Assembly (NCBI GenBank): GCA_032690845.1
Contig: CM064427.1
Span: forward strand, 19,231,501 to 19,295,500
Origin: Eleusine coracana subsp. coracana
Lineage: Eukaryota > Streptophyta > Magnoliopsida > Poales > Poaceae
DNA length: 64,000 nucleotides
Reading direction: 5' to 3'
The notes beneath the pieces are model-generated. The model saw only the letters and a program-made list of their open reading frames with translations. It was not told where the DNA came from and made no database searches. The translations under genes and the position numbers were made by a program. Shown in pieces: positions 22,672 through 34,872 of this stretch (the first letter of the stretch is position 1; the number at the start of each line of letters is the position of its first letter).

Positions 22672-23126
22672 TTAAAGGCTTAAAGCTATCATATCCTTAG
22701 ACAATAAAGGAGGCTACGGATCTCTTGATGCCTAGTAAAAAATACAATTCAAGACGTTCCATCACAAATTTTCTCATAGACCTCATATTGAGCTATTTAA
22801 GAAGTTGAGACTTGAAAACAACATAATGTAATAAGCACGTAACAGAAGAGATTAATATCTTCAGGACCAACTAGAAATGAGAAAATATTGTAGATTATTT
22901 CAGAGCAAGATTAGGAGAGCATGTCTGTTTTTATGGCATGAGGAGAGACAAATCAGACAATCTCTGACCAAAGGACAATGGAAGTTCTCATCATTCTCTG
23001 CCTGCTTATAGTTTGGGGAGATCTTAAACATTCCTTCATGAACTCGTTGAGTGTTAGCAATGTTTTAATTTTTATCAAAAGCCTCCAAACAAACATCTAA
23101 ACTATAGGTAAAATTCTTTGCTAATA

Positions 23127-23354
23127 CTCCCTTCGTTGCAAAATTATTATAACTATTGATTTTTTTAGCTATCTTGGACCCTTTGTTTAATTCATTTTTA
23201 AAAAAATTATCATATATTTTTTATAATTTCTTTTATCATTAAAGAAATTTTAAACATAGCTTATAATTTTTATATTTAAATAAATATTTTAAATAAGATA
23301 AAATAATAAAATATAACTTAAAAGGTTAATGTCGATGATAATTTTGGAAAGGAG
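23127..23354. mobile_element. Stowaway-like MITE (Tc1/Mariner type)
   Basis: 228 bp flanked by TA, with ends CTCCCTTCGTTGCAAAATTAT and the inverted form GATAATTTTGGAAAGGAG. The interior is AT-rich and non-coding. Confidence 0.75.
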
Positions 23355-23363
23355 TAGTAACTT

Positions 23364-23653
23364 GGGTCCTGTTTAGATCCATTGAGATTTTAAGAATCCA
23401 AAATTTACAATTTGTGAGGGCTTCAAACAGGATAAATTTTTTAGAGGATTCTAAAATCTAGAACCCTAGATTTTAAGAATCTTATAATCTGATTATATCC
23501 AGCCAGAGCTAGATTTTATATGTCAAAAGGTTTAGGCCCTGTTTGAATCTGGATTCTAAAATCTAGAGCCAGATTTTATTTAGAATCCAGATTCTAAAAT
23601 CTTAAAATAAAAATCAGATTTTAAGAATCTAAACTGGATCTAAACAACACTCC
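23364..23653. mobile_element. MITE-like element with GTTTAGATCC inverted ends
   Basis: It starts GGGTCCTGTTTAGATCC and ends GGATCTAAACAACACTCC. The interior repeats GATTTTAAGAATC and GGATTCTAAAATC in both orientations, and a second internal GGCCCTGTTTGAATC suggests a nested or composite copy. No clear target duplication is visible. Confidence 0.5.
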
Positions 23654-23980
23654 AATTTTGGTTGGATATGAATTGTTCAATGATCAACCATCAACAACTA
23701 TCACTAATAATAAAATTCTTCCCAGCCGGAGAGGATGGGAAATACAAAACCGAAGGCACCTAATGTTCATGGTTGGATTTCCTTTGTGATTCCTGTTAGT
23801 GGACCCGCATTGAATGGTGATAGAAGATGAGCCATAGATTTTTGAGATGAACGGTGGAGAGGGTGCCTTTCCCTGAAGGCATATTTGGAAATTTCACTTT
23901 CTGGAGAGGATGACACCTGGTTGGGTATGCCGTATGCATGTTTTAGTGACGATGTTTCACTTGTTTAAAAAGAAACAATA

Positions 23981-24083
23981 CTCCCTCTGTTTTTTTTAAT
24001 ACTGTCGTTCGAATAACCATTTTTAGTTGTTTTTTAGGTTAATTTTCTTGTCTGTAACAACAGGAATTTGTGACCGGAGGGAG
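23981..24083. mobile_element. Short Stowaway-like MITE near the NHX gene
   Basis: 103 bp between TA dinucleotides, with ends CTCCCTCTG and CCGGAGGGAG. It lies about 440 bp upstream of the NHX start codon, within probable promoter DNA. Confidence 0.7.
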
Positions 24084-24525
24084 TATACTTTTCAATTTTT
24101 TAGTTCATTTTCTTTGCGACCAGATTCCTTCGTTCGCCCGTATGTTTCAAACTTCAGAAGTCAACAGGGACAATTCTTTCCTCTTCTTTTTTGAGCCAAG
24201 ACAATTTTTTTTTCATGTAGAAAATGCCATGCGTCGCCACTTTGGTGACCGATGACTTGTTTTGTGACGAGCGCGACAAGCAACATGTAGCGACACGGAG
24301 CTTCCCGCAGCACGAAGCACTAGCATTGTACGCATCCTCCGCGGTCAGGAATCGCGGCCCCACCACTCCACCCACTTCCGCGCGTCTCCTCTCCCCCTCC
24401 CCCCTTCCTTTCCGCCGCGCCGGCTCACCTCCACGGCCTTCTAGAAGCTCCTTCCGCCCTTGACCAGCCCTAGGCTCCGCCGCGCCCGCGCGAGGCTAGG
24501 GTTTCCACCGCAGCGGCGCGGGGGG

Positions 24526-27500
24526 ATGGCGCTGGAGCTGAGCCTGGCGGCGTCGCCCCCCGCAGGCGGGCTGGTGCCACCCCCGCCCCCGCCAGGGAAG
24601 GAGCAGCAGGTGGCCGGCGTGGGTATCCTGCTGCAGATCTCCATGCTCGTGCTCTCTTTCGTGCTCGGCCACGTTCTCCGCCGCCACCGCTTCTACTACC
24701 TCCCAGAGGCCAGCGCCTCGCTCCTCATCGGTACGTATCAGTGCGCAGCATCACTGCCCTCATCCCACCTTGCGCCCGAAACCCTAGCTTCCTGACTGGT
24801 CGCCTCCACCGTGATCGGGAAGTAAGATGCTCGAAATGAACGAGTACGGGGGAATGATCTATTGGACTTGTGTGTTGGGGTAGGATATTCAGGGATGTTC
24901 CTGACTGAAATGTTTAGCCTAATTGGTATGAGTCGGGAAACGCATATGCTTGATTCATTCAGGATGATAAATTCAGATGTTAGCAGTTGTGTTCCGAATT
25001 CTGTTTAGCACGTCATATTCAGTTGTCTAAAGAATTAGAGTCTTTATGAGTCCTAAAATTTTTTACTGGCATGCTAATGTTTGTTCATCAAAATACTGGT
25101 CAGTTCATAAACACTTACTGAAGGGCGGATAAGTCAGATTCCATTGTAATGTGTAAGTTGTGTCCCTCTGAACTCAGATGCCTATGTTCAGTAGTGTCTA
25201 GGGGATATTGACAGTCAGATGCAAGTATCAAGGGGACATTGAATGGCTGTAATTAGCAGGGTGGGCCAGACTTACTTGGGACTAAAAGCCTTTGTTGTTG
25301 TTGTTGTAAGCGTGTGATTAACTTGGTTGGTGCTTTATATCAATAAAATAAATGATATTTAGTGGGTTGCATTTACACAATGTATATAGATTTGTAATTT
25401 CAGTGATGTTCATCACTATTAGACTTAGACCTCACATTTATTTCTTTATAGCCTTAGCTGCACATGGATTCTTATGCCATTGTAACAACAGCTACACATT
25501 TGTTAGATAGAGCATATTAATAAGTTACAGCTTGCATTCTGGCATTCATGTGATGGCTGCATATCTCCAAATTTCACGGAAGACAAACTTCATTGTACTT
25601 ATTTTTTTGTAGTTTTCATTGGCTTTAAAATTCAACAGTGGGAATCATGGCTGGATTTATATAGGATACTAGCATGGGAATTGAAGTTGAAGGTGTGATC
25701 GTACCATGTTTAGTGATCAATGCACGTTTTTTAGCTGCTGATCAGCAATAGCTATTGCTGTTAGTACAATGGGCATCAGTGGCAAGTATTGTTTGCTCGA
25801 AACGTGCTTCTATGAACTCAGCATTGTTGATTGAGTAAAATGATATGTCCACATAAACTAATCAAGTTTTCCATTCATATTTTTTTATCTTCCTAAATTT
25901 GAGATTCCCTTTATTTCAGTTCTGTAATACTCATTTCATTTCGGTCATGGAGGTGTTGGACTGTTGGGCATTCTTTAACTATAGAGCTTATATGCTGTAA
26001 TTTTAGGTCTCGTTGTTGGTGGCCTTGCTAATATTTCAAATACGGAGACCAACACTAGGTATGTATTGAATTTGCAATTTGATTTACCTTAGTCGTTACC
26101 AGTATCTGTTTGGTGTCTACTGCAGCATACAATTATAAATGTACAAACACTGTAACTGTAATCATGTTCCTAAAAATGATGTTCTTGTTACCTTCATTTT
26201 GCAGGACGTGGTTCAACTTCCATGAAGAATTCTTTTTCTTGTTCCTATTGCCACCAATAATATTATATCCTTTCCCAACATTTCTTTAAGCATTGTTGAT
26301 TTTTGTGGTAGAAAAAATTGTTTATTACCTCTCCTATTGGTTATTCATAAATTGTAATCTTTCTTACTGTAATACTTCTCTTCAAATAACGAATTTGGAT
26401 CCCTTGACTTTAATATACCCAATCAGGGTTCAGCTTATCTCCGGTAAGTACTTTACAAAAGCTGCTATTTTTCTTTGTCTAAGCTAAGCTACTTTTCTGA
26501 AATTATTTAGTTGGTTTGCAGAAACCATTCTTTGCGAACTTTGGGGCAATTGTAACTTTCGCCATTCTTGGGACATTCATTGCTTCTGTTGTAACAGGAG
26601 TTCTTGTGTAAGCAACTCACAAACTGTGTTACTATTTCTTTTGTTCCCCCTTATCGAATCATATCTTCTAAGTCTGTTCATTATTGTTTTGCAGCTATCT
26701 CGGTGGGCTGACATTTCTAATGTATAAACTTCCACTGGTTGAATGTCTTATGTTCGGTGCACTTATATCTGCAACTGATCCTGTCACAGTGCTATCGATA
26801 TTTCAGGTGCCTGCTTTTTTTTCCTTATGTCATACTTTAACCTATAGCTAGGACCTACCCTAATTGGCAGACCTTCAGCTCCGAGATCTATGCTGCATTT
26901 GAAGTTTATGTCCTAAAATAAACTAGGCTAAATTTTTACTTTTCATATGAAACAAAACAGTTGTATTCAACTCAGCACCTTCAGTTCCCCTGTAGCTCCA
27001 GCTCCAAGAATATTTGGATCTAGGGATGACAAGCTCCAAGAATTCTTGGTGTTAGAGCTGTGCCAAATTGACTCATAGTTGCCATCTTGTAGGTCATTCA
27101 TTTCATTGACATTGTTTTGGCCTTATCCTGTTCTATATGATTTTGCTAAGGAGCTAATGCAATATTTAATTATGAATTTACCTGTAAATAACTAAAACAT
27201 CTCTGTTGTGTGAATAAGTTTCGATGTTCGCATTTCATTTCTTTCTGTTGAAAACATGACACTTCATGGTTTGTTGATACTGGTAGTGTTTTTGTTAGTA
27301 TGCTCCAAAGGTTGCAAGTACAAATGAATAATATCTTCCACATTGAAACAAGGTTCTAAAGATGGCATGCTGCTTTTGTTCGATCATCCTCATATTGTAG
27401 CCATTAAATGGTTAGTCACTTATTGTATTTGGTAAGGGTATGTGTTCCTTTTTGTGCCCCAAATAGGATCTTATAAGTCTCATTGAGTTACTGCTGAAGT

Positions 27501-30500
27501 ATGATGCTCATTTACATATAATTCCACCTCAGATGGCAAGCCCATTTTTGTCCGTTAAGGCTCTTATTGAAAGAAAAAAAGGAATCTTAGCTATCTCGGA
27601 GTAGCATGCTAAGATCTTAATTGCAGTCAGTAATGAGTAATCATATCCAATTTTTGGTAGTCGTCAGCTTGAATCTTAGCTATCTCATAAGTAACATGAT
27701 AAAATCTTTGTTACACTCAGTGATCATACCCAATTTTTTGTAGTTGTCAGTTTCAACCTGAAAAGACATGATAGTTAGTAGAAGCTGATCTTTCATCAGA
27801 GCGAGTGATTGAGTTGTTGCAATCATTTAACATTGTAATGTTGTGCAATGCCACCATTTTTACATGCTCCACCATGTCCTTAGTTTTCCATTATCAGTGT
27901 CTGTTACCGATTTCCGAGAATTTAATTGCACATTTTTCTTGAGGTAGGTGAAACAGATGTGTCTTTGATGATGCCTTTCACCAACTCCATTCAACTCTTA
28001 AATTTGTTTATCTGCAGGAACTCGGCAGTGATGTTAACTTGTATGCTTTGGTGTTTGGAGAATCTGTGTTGAACGATGCGGTCTGTTTCTAATTGTTTTC
28101 CATTTGCCGCAAAGTAGTTAGTTTTCTCTATTTCATTACACTCACGGCTTACTTTTATATCTTATTTCTTGGAAAGCGCAGATGGCCATCTCGCTTTACA
28201 GGTTTGCTTCTGGCAATTACTTGATGCATCTTTTGAAGCCATGTGTTTCTTGCTTATGTGTGTAATTTTCCTCAGGACAATGTCATCAGTCAGAAGTCAT
28301 GCAGCAGCTGGAGAGAACTTTTTTATGATGATTCTCCAGTTCCTGGAGACCTTTGTTGGTTCAATGTCATCAGGTTACACTGCTGCTCAAAATAGTCTGT
28401 TCACTCGATACATCGTGGCATGATTCTAAAGTTACTTAGCTTGTTACATCCATGATTTTTTATACTATTGGACTTTGGAATGTTATATCCTAAAATGTTT
28501 CGGTACTGGGAAATTACCATTTCAACCCACTTTCTATGATTCAACTTGGTTCCTGTTAGAACCTAAAAAATGTGCAATATAAGAATTATCTTAGTGCAAA
28601 TTCCATTTCCAGCTGAATCTATTTCAACAACACTGGGTTTGAGTATGATTGTATTATTTTGAACCACTGAATTTTGCAGTCTCATGGGAGTTTTTGTTTA
28701 AACTGTTTAACGATCTACTATTTTAAGTACACGGAAATGCATATGGTTTGATTCCTTCTGAAATGACACATCATGAGAAGCCCTTTGATGTCTGAATGCT
28801 CACACCATATCTAATTTTTATATCTTAATTTACGGACACATTTGTTTCTAGGCGTTAACACATTTTCTATTATTATGCCTCTCTGATCAAGTTGTTTTTC
28901 AATATCTTTATTATTCATCCATCAGATGATATAGCCATTCATTTCCTTATTTGCAGGCGTTGGAGTTGGATTTATCTCGGCTCTTATATCCTTTTTGTAA
29001 GTCGTAATGCAAGATATTCATTCCATCGTAAGAACTCCACACATTATATACATCTTTTTTACTATAGATCTATTCTCGACTACTCGTGAAATTTGCTTCT
29101 TCTCTTTTTGGCATCAGATGCATCTTGGAGCAGATAGTGTTGTTTAGGCATTTTTCACTTAAACAATTATGTTGCTCTCATTTTTCCTGTTCTCCTTATT
29201 CGCATAGGATCAATTCTTTGTGCAATATGCTTTACTTTTCTTCTCACCTGATGCTATTGAGTGTTCTTGTGCATTAGTCTGATATATGATATTGTAAGAC
29301 CTTGACTACTGAGTACCTATTCAAATATGCTGGATTGGACGTTGACAAGTAAGTGATATTATACTGTCCTTTTCAGTTTTATGGATTTGAAGGAATTATA
29401 TATGTTGTTAATTCTAATTTTGTGGGCTTGTTTACCATTTCAGTCTCCAGAACTTGGAGTGCTGCCTTTTTGTTCTCTTTCCATATTTCTCGTAAGTAAA
29501 TTTTTTATCTTAACTTTGTTGTCACTTTTCGGGTGAGTTGTTCCATTGAAACGTTGCGCATTATTTATAGGTATATGTTAGCAGAAGGACTTGGCTTGTC
29601 AGGGATTGTTTCTATTTTATTCACTGGGATGGTAAGCATGGTGCAAGTTATATTATGCCATTCATGTTTGTACTGTTGTCATGTCCCTTACATACATTTC
29701 TATTTACTCTCAGGTTATGAAGCGTTATACATACTCCAACCTTTCTGACAACTCACAGCGTTTTGTTTCTGCCTTTTTCCACTTACTATCATCTTTGGCG
29801 GAAACATTTGTGTAAGATCAGGACTACTGTTATTGCGTAATTGGAATATGTAACCTTTACTCGTTATTTTTTTTTAACTCTTCCTGATTTTTATGTTCAG
29901 ATTTATTTATATGGGATTTGATATTGCCATGGAAGAACATAGCTGGTCACATGTCGGCTTCATATTCTTCTCAATTGTATCCTTCAAACGTCTTTCTCAA
30001 TTCTTTATAAAAAAGTTGAAATAATCATTGTCTGCAGTCTTCTAATTGTTAAACTAATGTTTGACTCCTTGACTTGCGCAAAAACAGATATTCATAGTTG
30101 TTGCAAGGTACTGCTACAACCTCCTTTTGCAACACTAGTAGTTACTAGAAGCATAGCTATATGTCTATTTCTATATCATCATAGTTTGTAGCAATACTAC
30201 ATGGTTATGACTTATGAAAGATTCATGGTCTATTGTCGTGCAATACTCATGCTGAGATTTAAATGTTAGACTTATGATTTATCATTGTCTAACTATGACC
30301 TTACAATATACTCCAGAAAATGATTTGTTTCAAATACTCTGCAATTCTTGGCACGTTGATTTGTCGAGTAGTTTCTGTCTAGTACCAGAGTAATGTCTTT
30401 ATTTTGGCATTTGTATTTATTTTGTCTCAAGATAAACTGATGTTTTTTTTTGTATACAGGGCAGTAAATGTCTTTTCTTGTGCACGCTTGGTTAATATGT

Positions 30501-31739
30501 TTAGACCAGAACATCGCCAGATACCTGTAAAGCATCAAAAGGCACTTTGGTTTAGTGGTGAGTAGCTACTCATGTGATTCTTTATTGTACATGATTGACA
30601 TTCTTATGAAAATACCAATACTTTTGTAAACAGGGCTCAGAGGGGCCATGGCTTTTGCACTTGCTCTCCAATCTGTGCATGAACTTCCTGAAGGACATGG
30701 AAAGACAATATTCACCACTACTACAGCCATTGTGGTTTTAACGGTAATTGACTATATGCCAACTTTCTTCTTTGTAAAATAGAACTTTGTCTGGGAGATG
30801 ATGCATAATTAAGCTATGGATTGGAATGCCACTTTATTTATTTATTTATTTTTAACGCAGGCATCTGTACAAAATTTTGACGCTTATAGCGCAATATTAT
30901 GAATTTGTTAGCAGTTAATTGTACTGTTTTCTAAAAAGTATAATTTTCCTCGCAACACATTGAGAGATGGACCTCCGAAACTGCCATTTCCTATTGTAGT
31001 TTGTACCATGAGTAGCATCAACACACTATCCATGCACATCCACTGTACAGCTTTTGACTGACTACTACTCATCATGCAGGTCCTTCTTATTGGTGGGTCG
31101 ACAGGAACTATGCTTGAAGCTTTGGATGTTGTTGGCGATGACATTACATCGATTGAGGTAAGTCTTGTCCGTACAATTCGTTTCTTTCTGAGGTTAATAT
31201 ACTAATTTGACGTCTATATTCCACCATTCTCAGAGTTATGAGGACAACAATGGTTATGTTCCTGCTAGTTATGAAGAAGGTACTTCGTCTGGGGGAGGAT
31301 TGAGAATGAAACTGAAGGAATTCCACAAAAGGTATTTGCTCTGTCTCTGTTTGCTTAAGAAGTCATAACTATGCAGACAGCATCTTAATGATCTTCAATG
31401 GTGATGCAGTGCGACGTCATTCAGTGCCCTTGACAAGAACTATTTGACACCATTTTTCACCAGTCAGACTGATGATGATGATGAATTCAGTGAGTATCTC
31501 ATTTCCATTAGCTAATGTTTTGTGCATGAAAGGCTCGCATAACACAATAAATTTTCTGTTGTGTGCTTCTTGTACCTGTGTGGCATCATTATGTTCTTTA
31601 TCTAGTCTCATTTTGTCCAATTACTTTGCATCTCTCGGCCTGGTTAATTCTATTTAATAATGACTTATATTCTCACGGTGATTGGTCTATAGCAGGTGAT
31701 CAACCACAAAATCGAAGACTAGGGTTCTATGATCAATAG
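24526..31739 (+). CDS. NHX6: Endosomal Na+(K+)/H+ antiporter, NHX5/NHX6 type (22 exons)
   Basis: Exons: 24526-24730, 26007-26058, 26205-26264, 26419-26443, 26522-26607, 26695-26806, 28018-28080, 28182-28201, 28276-28373, 28957-28985, 29317-29348, 29444-29491, 29571-29631, 29714-29811, 29901-29976, 30088-30107, 30460-30557, 30634-30743, 31080-31157, 31234-31331, 31410-31489 and 31696-31739. They sum to 1,593 nt (530 residues), close to Arabidopsis NHX6. The multi-spanning membrane protein exchanges cytosolic Na+/K+ against lumenal H+ in Golgi/TGN/prevacuolar compartments. Key parts: the amiloride-site-like FFFLFLLPP, ALISATDPVTVLSIF, the ion-binding LVFGESVLNDA, and RGAMAFALALQSVH. The tail is short, acidic and hydrophilic (TSQTDDDDEF). 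The start ATG follows a GC-rich leader. Introns 3, 10 and 15 have U12-type signals. All frames join cleanly and no disruption is seen. Whether it is the NHX5 or NHX6 counterpart cannot be decided from sequence alone; the symbol follows the closer N-terminus. Confidence 0.93.
26265..26418 (+). other. U12-type AT-AC intron (NHX intron 3)
   Basis: The 5' site is ATATCCTTTC and the 3' end is TATAC. The branch-type sequence CCCTTGAC places its A at 26407, 11 bases before the exon. Only these borders rejoin the coding frame (PPII-F-QSGFSL). No usable GT-AG pair gives the conserved protein. Confidence 0.9.
28986..29316 (+). other. U12-type AT-AC intron (NHX intron 10)
   Basis: The 5' site is ATATCCTTTT and the 3' end is GAGTAC. 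The branch-type sequence ACCTTGAC places its A at 29305, 11 bases before the exon. The join restores the conserved FISAL-LFKYAGLDVD. Confidence 0.9.
29977..30087 (+). other. U12-type GT-AG intron (NHX intron 15)
   Basis: The 5' site GTATCCTTC matches the U12 consensus GTATCCTTT. CTCCTTGAC gives the branch A at 30072, 15 bases before the AG at 30087. The next exon is only 20 nt (IFIVVA). Confidence 0.85.
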
Positions 31740-32424
31740 CAGAATTTGAGCTTCTGTTTGACAAGCTTTACACGAACAGACTTCGCTACATGGTTAGTTA
31801 ACTGGTTGAGCCAAATATACAAACATTCTTAGTTGAGTAGCATATGGTAGGGCATATTTGTATACCTTAGGATAGAAATCATAAGGCTCAAATGTCTTCG
31901 GGAATGTTGATAGCCGTGGATGTATATATTTGTATGTCTCCTTGAGAACATTATGGGGCTCTAGAGGCGAAGTATTGATGCAAAGTTTGTCTGATCTCAC
32001 GATAGTAAAATAAAACCCAGGTCGGATCATTGATGCATACCCTGGTTTCGCATCCAACCACAACCATATAGGCACTCATGCTTCTTTTTTCCTCGTGATT
32101 CGTCACGCCACTAACGACAACATGCTCAATACATTAGTTTGGCGTCACTACAAACCAAGAACGGATCGTGGGTCCTCCAGCTGGCACTATCCTCCTTTCT
32201 AGCGACTTGGATGTTGACTGGTATTGAGCTACTATGTGTCAATGAGTTGCACTTATAAACTAAAACGTAATAGAGAATAGTGGACAATTCATTTATACTT
32301 CAACTAGGACGTTGTCACCCGTGAGTTACATTGTTATGCTTTCAGACGTCCACCCCCATGGCCTTGCACAGGACCTCGTCCCAGGACTCGAGATGGGGTG
32401 TCAGAATCGGCGCTAAATTGAGGA

Positions 32425-32456
<32 letters not shown>

Positions 32457-32887
32457 TTCCCTGTTGACAATTCAATTTCCCTTAGTAATGCCATGCCACT
32501 AGTTTCATGTTTATGTATTAATAAACTTCCTGTCTTATTGATTAACCTATTATAGTACGACGGTCCATTGCTTGGAATTTGTCCAGTCTTCATCACAAAG
32601 TACACGCTATAAGCACAGATGTTGGAGCAAATGCATGTTTCACACGAGCTAGCCAGCCCTAACATGAAGAAGGCGAACCAGCCACAGAGAAAATGTAGAC
32701 AATCCAGATCAACAAAGACACCTCTATGCTGACGAATAATCACCAGCTGGTCTGATCAACTATACCTCGAACAAACTGAAGTCAAATTCGCTACTCCGGT
32801 CACGAAAAAGTCAAGAGAGAGTGACAGATCGAAACAAATACACAGCGGCACACAAATCCGTGGAAAAGCATTCCGCACACGGCCACC
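31740..32887. other. NHX 3' flank and GST upstream region
   Basis: No gene seen. It begins with the probable 3' UTR of the NHX gene. A run of 28 G residues (32426-32453) stands about 430 bp before the GST start. No TATA box could be assigned confidently. Confidence 0.5.
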
Positions 32888-33796
32888 ATGGCAGGAGCAG
32901 AAGCCCTTGTCACCGGAGAGCACGACGACATTACGCTGCTCGGCTTGTGGGCGAGTCCGTTTGTGATCAGGGCGCGCATCGTGCTCAACCTGAAAGGCCT
33001 TGCCTACAATTACACTGAAGAGGACATCTACAGCAAGAGCGAGCTGCTCCTCAGGTCCAACACGGTGCACAAGAAGGTGCCCGTGCTCATCCACAACGGC
33101 AAGCCCGTCTGCGAATCGAAGATCATCGTGGAGTACCTCGACGAGGCTATCCCGGCCATCAATAGCGGCGGCGTTCCCATCCTCCCCGCCGACCCGTACG
33201 ATCGCGCAGTTGCTCGCTTCTGGGCCTCCTACGTCGACGATAAGGTATACGTATATATAGTTATAGCTAGCTTCGTGTTCTTACCATTCGTATATGTGTA
33301 GTTGTGTACTAATCAAGTAAGGGATGGCATGACACAGTTGTTCTGCACGTGGTTACCCGTCTTCTCCGGTAGGACGAACGAGGAGAGGGTGGAGGCTGCG
33401 AGGCAGGTCGTCCCAGTTCTGCAGACGTTGGAGAAGGAAGCGTTCAAGGAGTGCTCCAAAGCCAACCAGCATGGACAGGAGGAGGTGATGTTCTTCGGCG
33501 GAGACACCATCGATCTCGTTGACGTTGTGCTTGGCAGTCTCCTCGGGTGGCTCCACGCCACCGAGACCATCTGCGGTGTGAAGGTCATCGATGGCGCCAA
33601 GATGCCGGTCCTGGCAGCGTGGGCGGAGAGGTTTCAAGCGCTCGACGGTGTCAAGGGGTTGATACCGGATGCGGAGAGGCTAACGGAGTACAACATGGTG
33701 AGGCGGGCTCGCCGTGGGCTGCCAAATCTCTCGCCATTTGTGTTGGGGTCACTACCACAAAATAGGTCTTTAGAGCCGGTTAAAAATCAACTATAA
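32888..33796 (+). CDS. Tau-class glutathione S-transferase, C-terminus extended by a transposon
   Basis: Two exons, 32888-33244 and 33338-33796, with one phase-0 intron of 93 bp at the position usual for tau GSTs. The cytosolic enzyme joins glutathione to electrophiles or acts as a peroxidase. The thioredoxin-fold N-terminal domain has LLGLWASPFVIRARIVLNLKG with the probable catalytic Ser23. HKKVPVLIHNGKPVCESKIIVEYLDEA holds the glutathione-binding ESK. The helical C-terminal domain follows. It encodes 271 residues as read. The original stop was probably TGA right after SPFVLG (about 256 residues), but a CACTA element inserted at 33750 splits that codon. The frame now adds 15 residues from the transposon end before TAA at 33794-33796. 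It is otherwise intact. The substrate cannot be told. Confidence 0.9.
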
Positions 33797-34872
33797 TGGT
33801 GGACCGAACCGCCATTAAAAAATCGTAGCTAAAAATAAGATTTTATAGCGGCGGACTTTAATAAAAGGAAATAAACAGTAGCTATAGATATGTTTTTAAC
33901 GGCGGGTGATATCTTCACCCGTAACTACCATTGACTTGGAAAAAAAAGAGAGCAGAGCCTGTTGGCCCGCTCGTAGCCCACGACGCGGCTCATGGGCGCC
34001 TGACAAAGACGACAGCCAGATTCGGCGAAGAGAGAGGGGAGGGCGTTGCCGCCAGATCAGGGAGGGGGAGGGGCGCTAGATCCGGAGGTGGTGGAGAGGC
34101 GGTCGAGGAGCCCGCCGTCGGGGAGGGGGAGGGGTGCCAGATCCGGAGGTGGTGGAGGGACACCCGGATCCACGCCCGAGGAGCCCATCATCAGGGAGGG
34201 GAAGGGGCGCCGGATCCACGACCACGAAGCTCTGCCGCCCTCCTCCATGTTGCGGCGTCCTCCACCACGCACCACCCTCTTCCACGTCGTGCCGCCCTCC
34301 TCCACCTCGCGCTGCCCTCCACCTCACGGATCCAGAGGAGGAGTGGAAGGGAGGAGGTCTGCCGGCTGGATCTGTTACGGAGGACGGGAGGCAGCGTTGT
34401 TGAGCAGAGAGGAAGAGCAGGTGGTCACGGTCGATAGAAGGGATAGGGGAGGCGGTGATCGACAGGAGGGGCAGGGAGGCGGCGGCGGCTGAGAGAGAGG
34501 AGAAGGGAGGAGGGGCAGGGGAGGCGACAACGGTTGAGAGAGAGGAGAAGGGAGGAGGAGGAGTATGTGAATTGGGAGGACTTAGGTTTGTATTCTTTTA
34601 TATTATTTTTGGGCTGACCAACAAGTAACGACAGCTGAAAATAGGGGCCACCGCTAAATATAAATTACTAGTGGTGGGTGAAAACATGGGCCGCCGCTAT
34701 TCTTTTATAGCGATGGCCCATTTAATGAATCACCGCTACTAATTTATATTTAGAGCGAGGGGTCTTAAAATCGTGTTTTTTTATATTATAACGCACTATA
34801 GCGGTGGGCGGAGATTTTTGCGCGGCTAATTAAAATTTTGTTAGGCCGTTATAGTAGGCTTTTCTGGTAGTG
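33750..34872. mobile_element. Non-autonomous CACTA (En/Spm) element in the GST 3' end
   Basis: 1,123 bp starting CACTACCACAAAATAGG and ending TTTTCTGGTAGTG, flanked by the 3 bp duplication GGT (33747-33749 and 34873-34875). Subterminal arrays of CCGCTA and TAGCGG-type motifs lie near both ends, as usual for CACTA transposase binding. The GC-rich middle (33950-34570) has several overlapping open frames of low complexity and a tandem repeat with a period of about 61-73 bp (34060-34220). No transposase is present. The frames are compositional and are not annotated as genes. Confidence 0.88.

Noticed and set aside
24224..24463. ORF upstream of the NHX start codon
   Set aside because: It overlaps the GC-rich leader and probable promoter. 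No conserved product, and the NHX N-terminus clearly starts at 24526.
28169..28423. ORF reading through NHX exons 8 and 9 and the intron between them
   Set aside because: It retains intron sequence. The conserved protein requires the splice at 28201/28276.
33931..34492. Long overlapping ORFs on both strands in the GC-rich CACTA core
   Set aside because: Open in several frames because of composition and tandem repeats. Low-complexity Arg/Gly/Pro products and no known domain.
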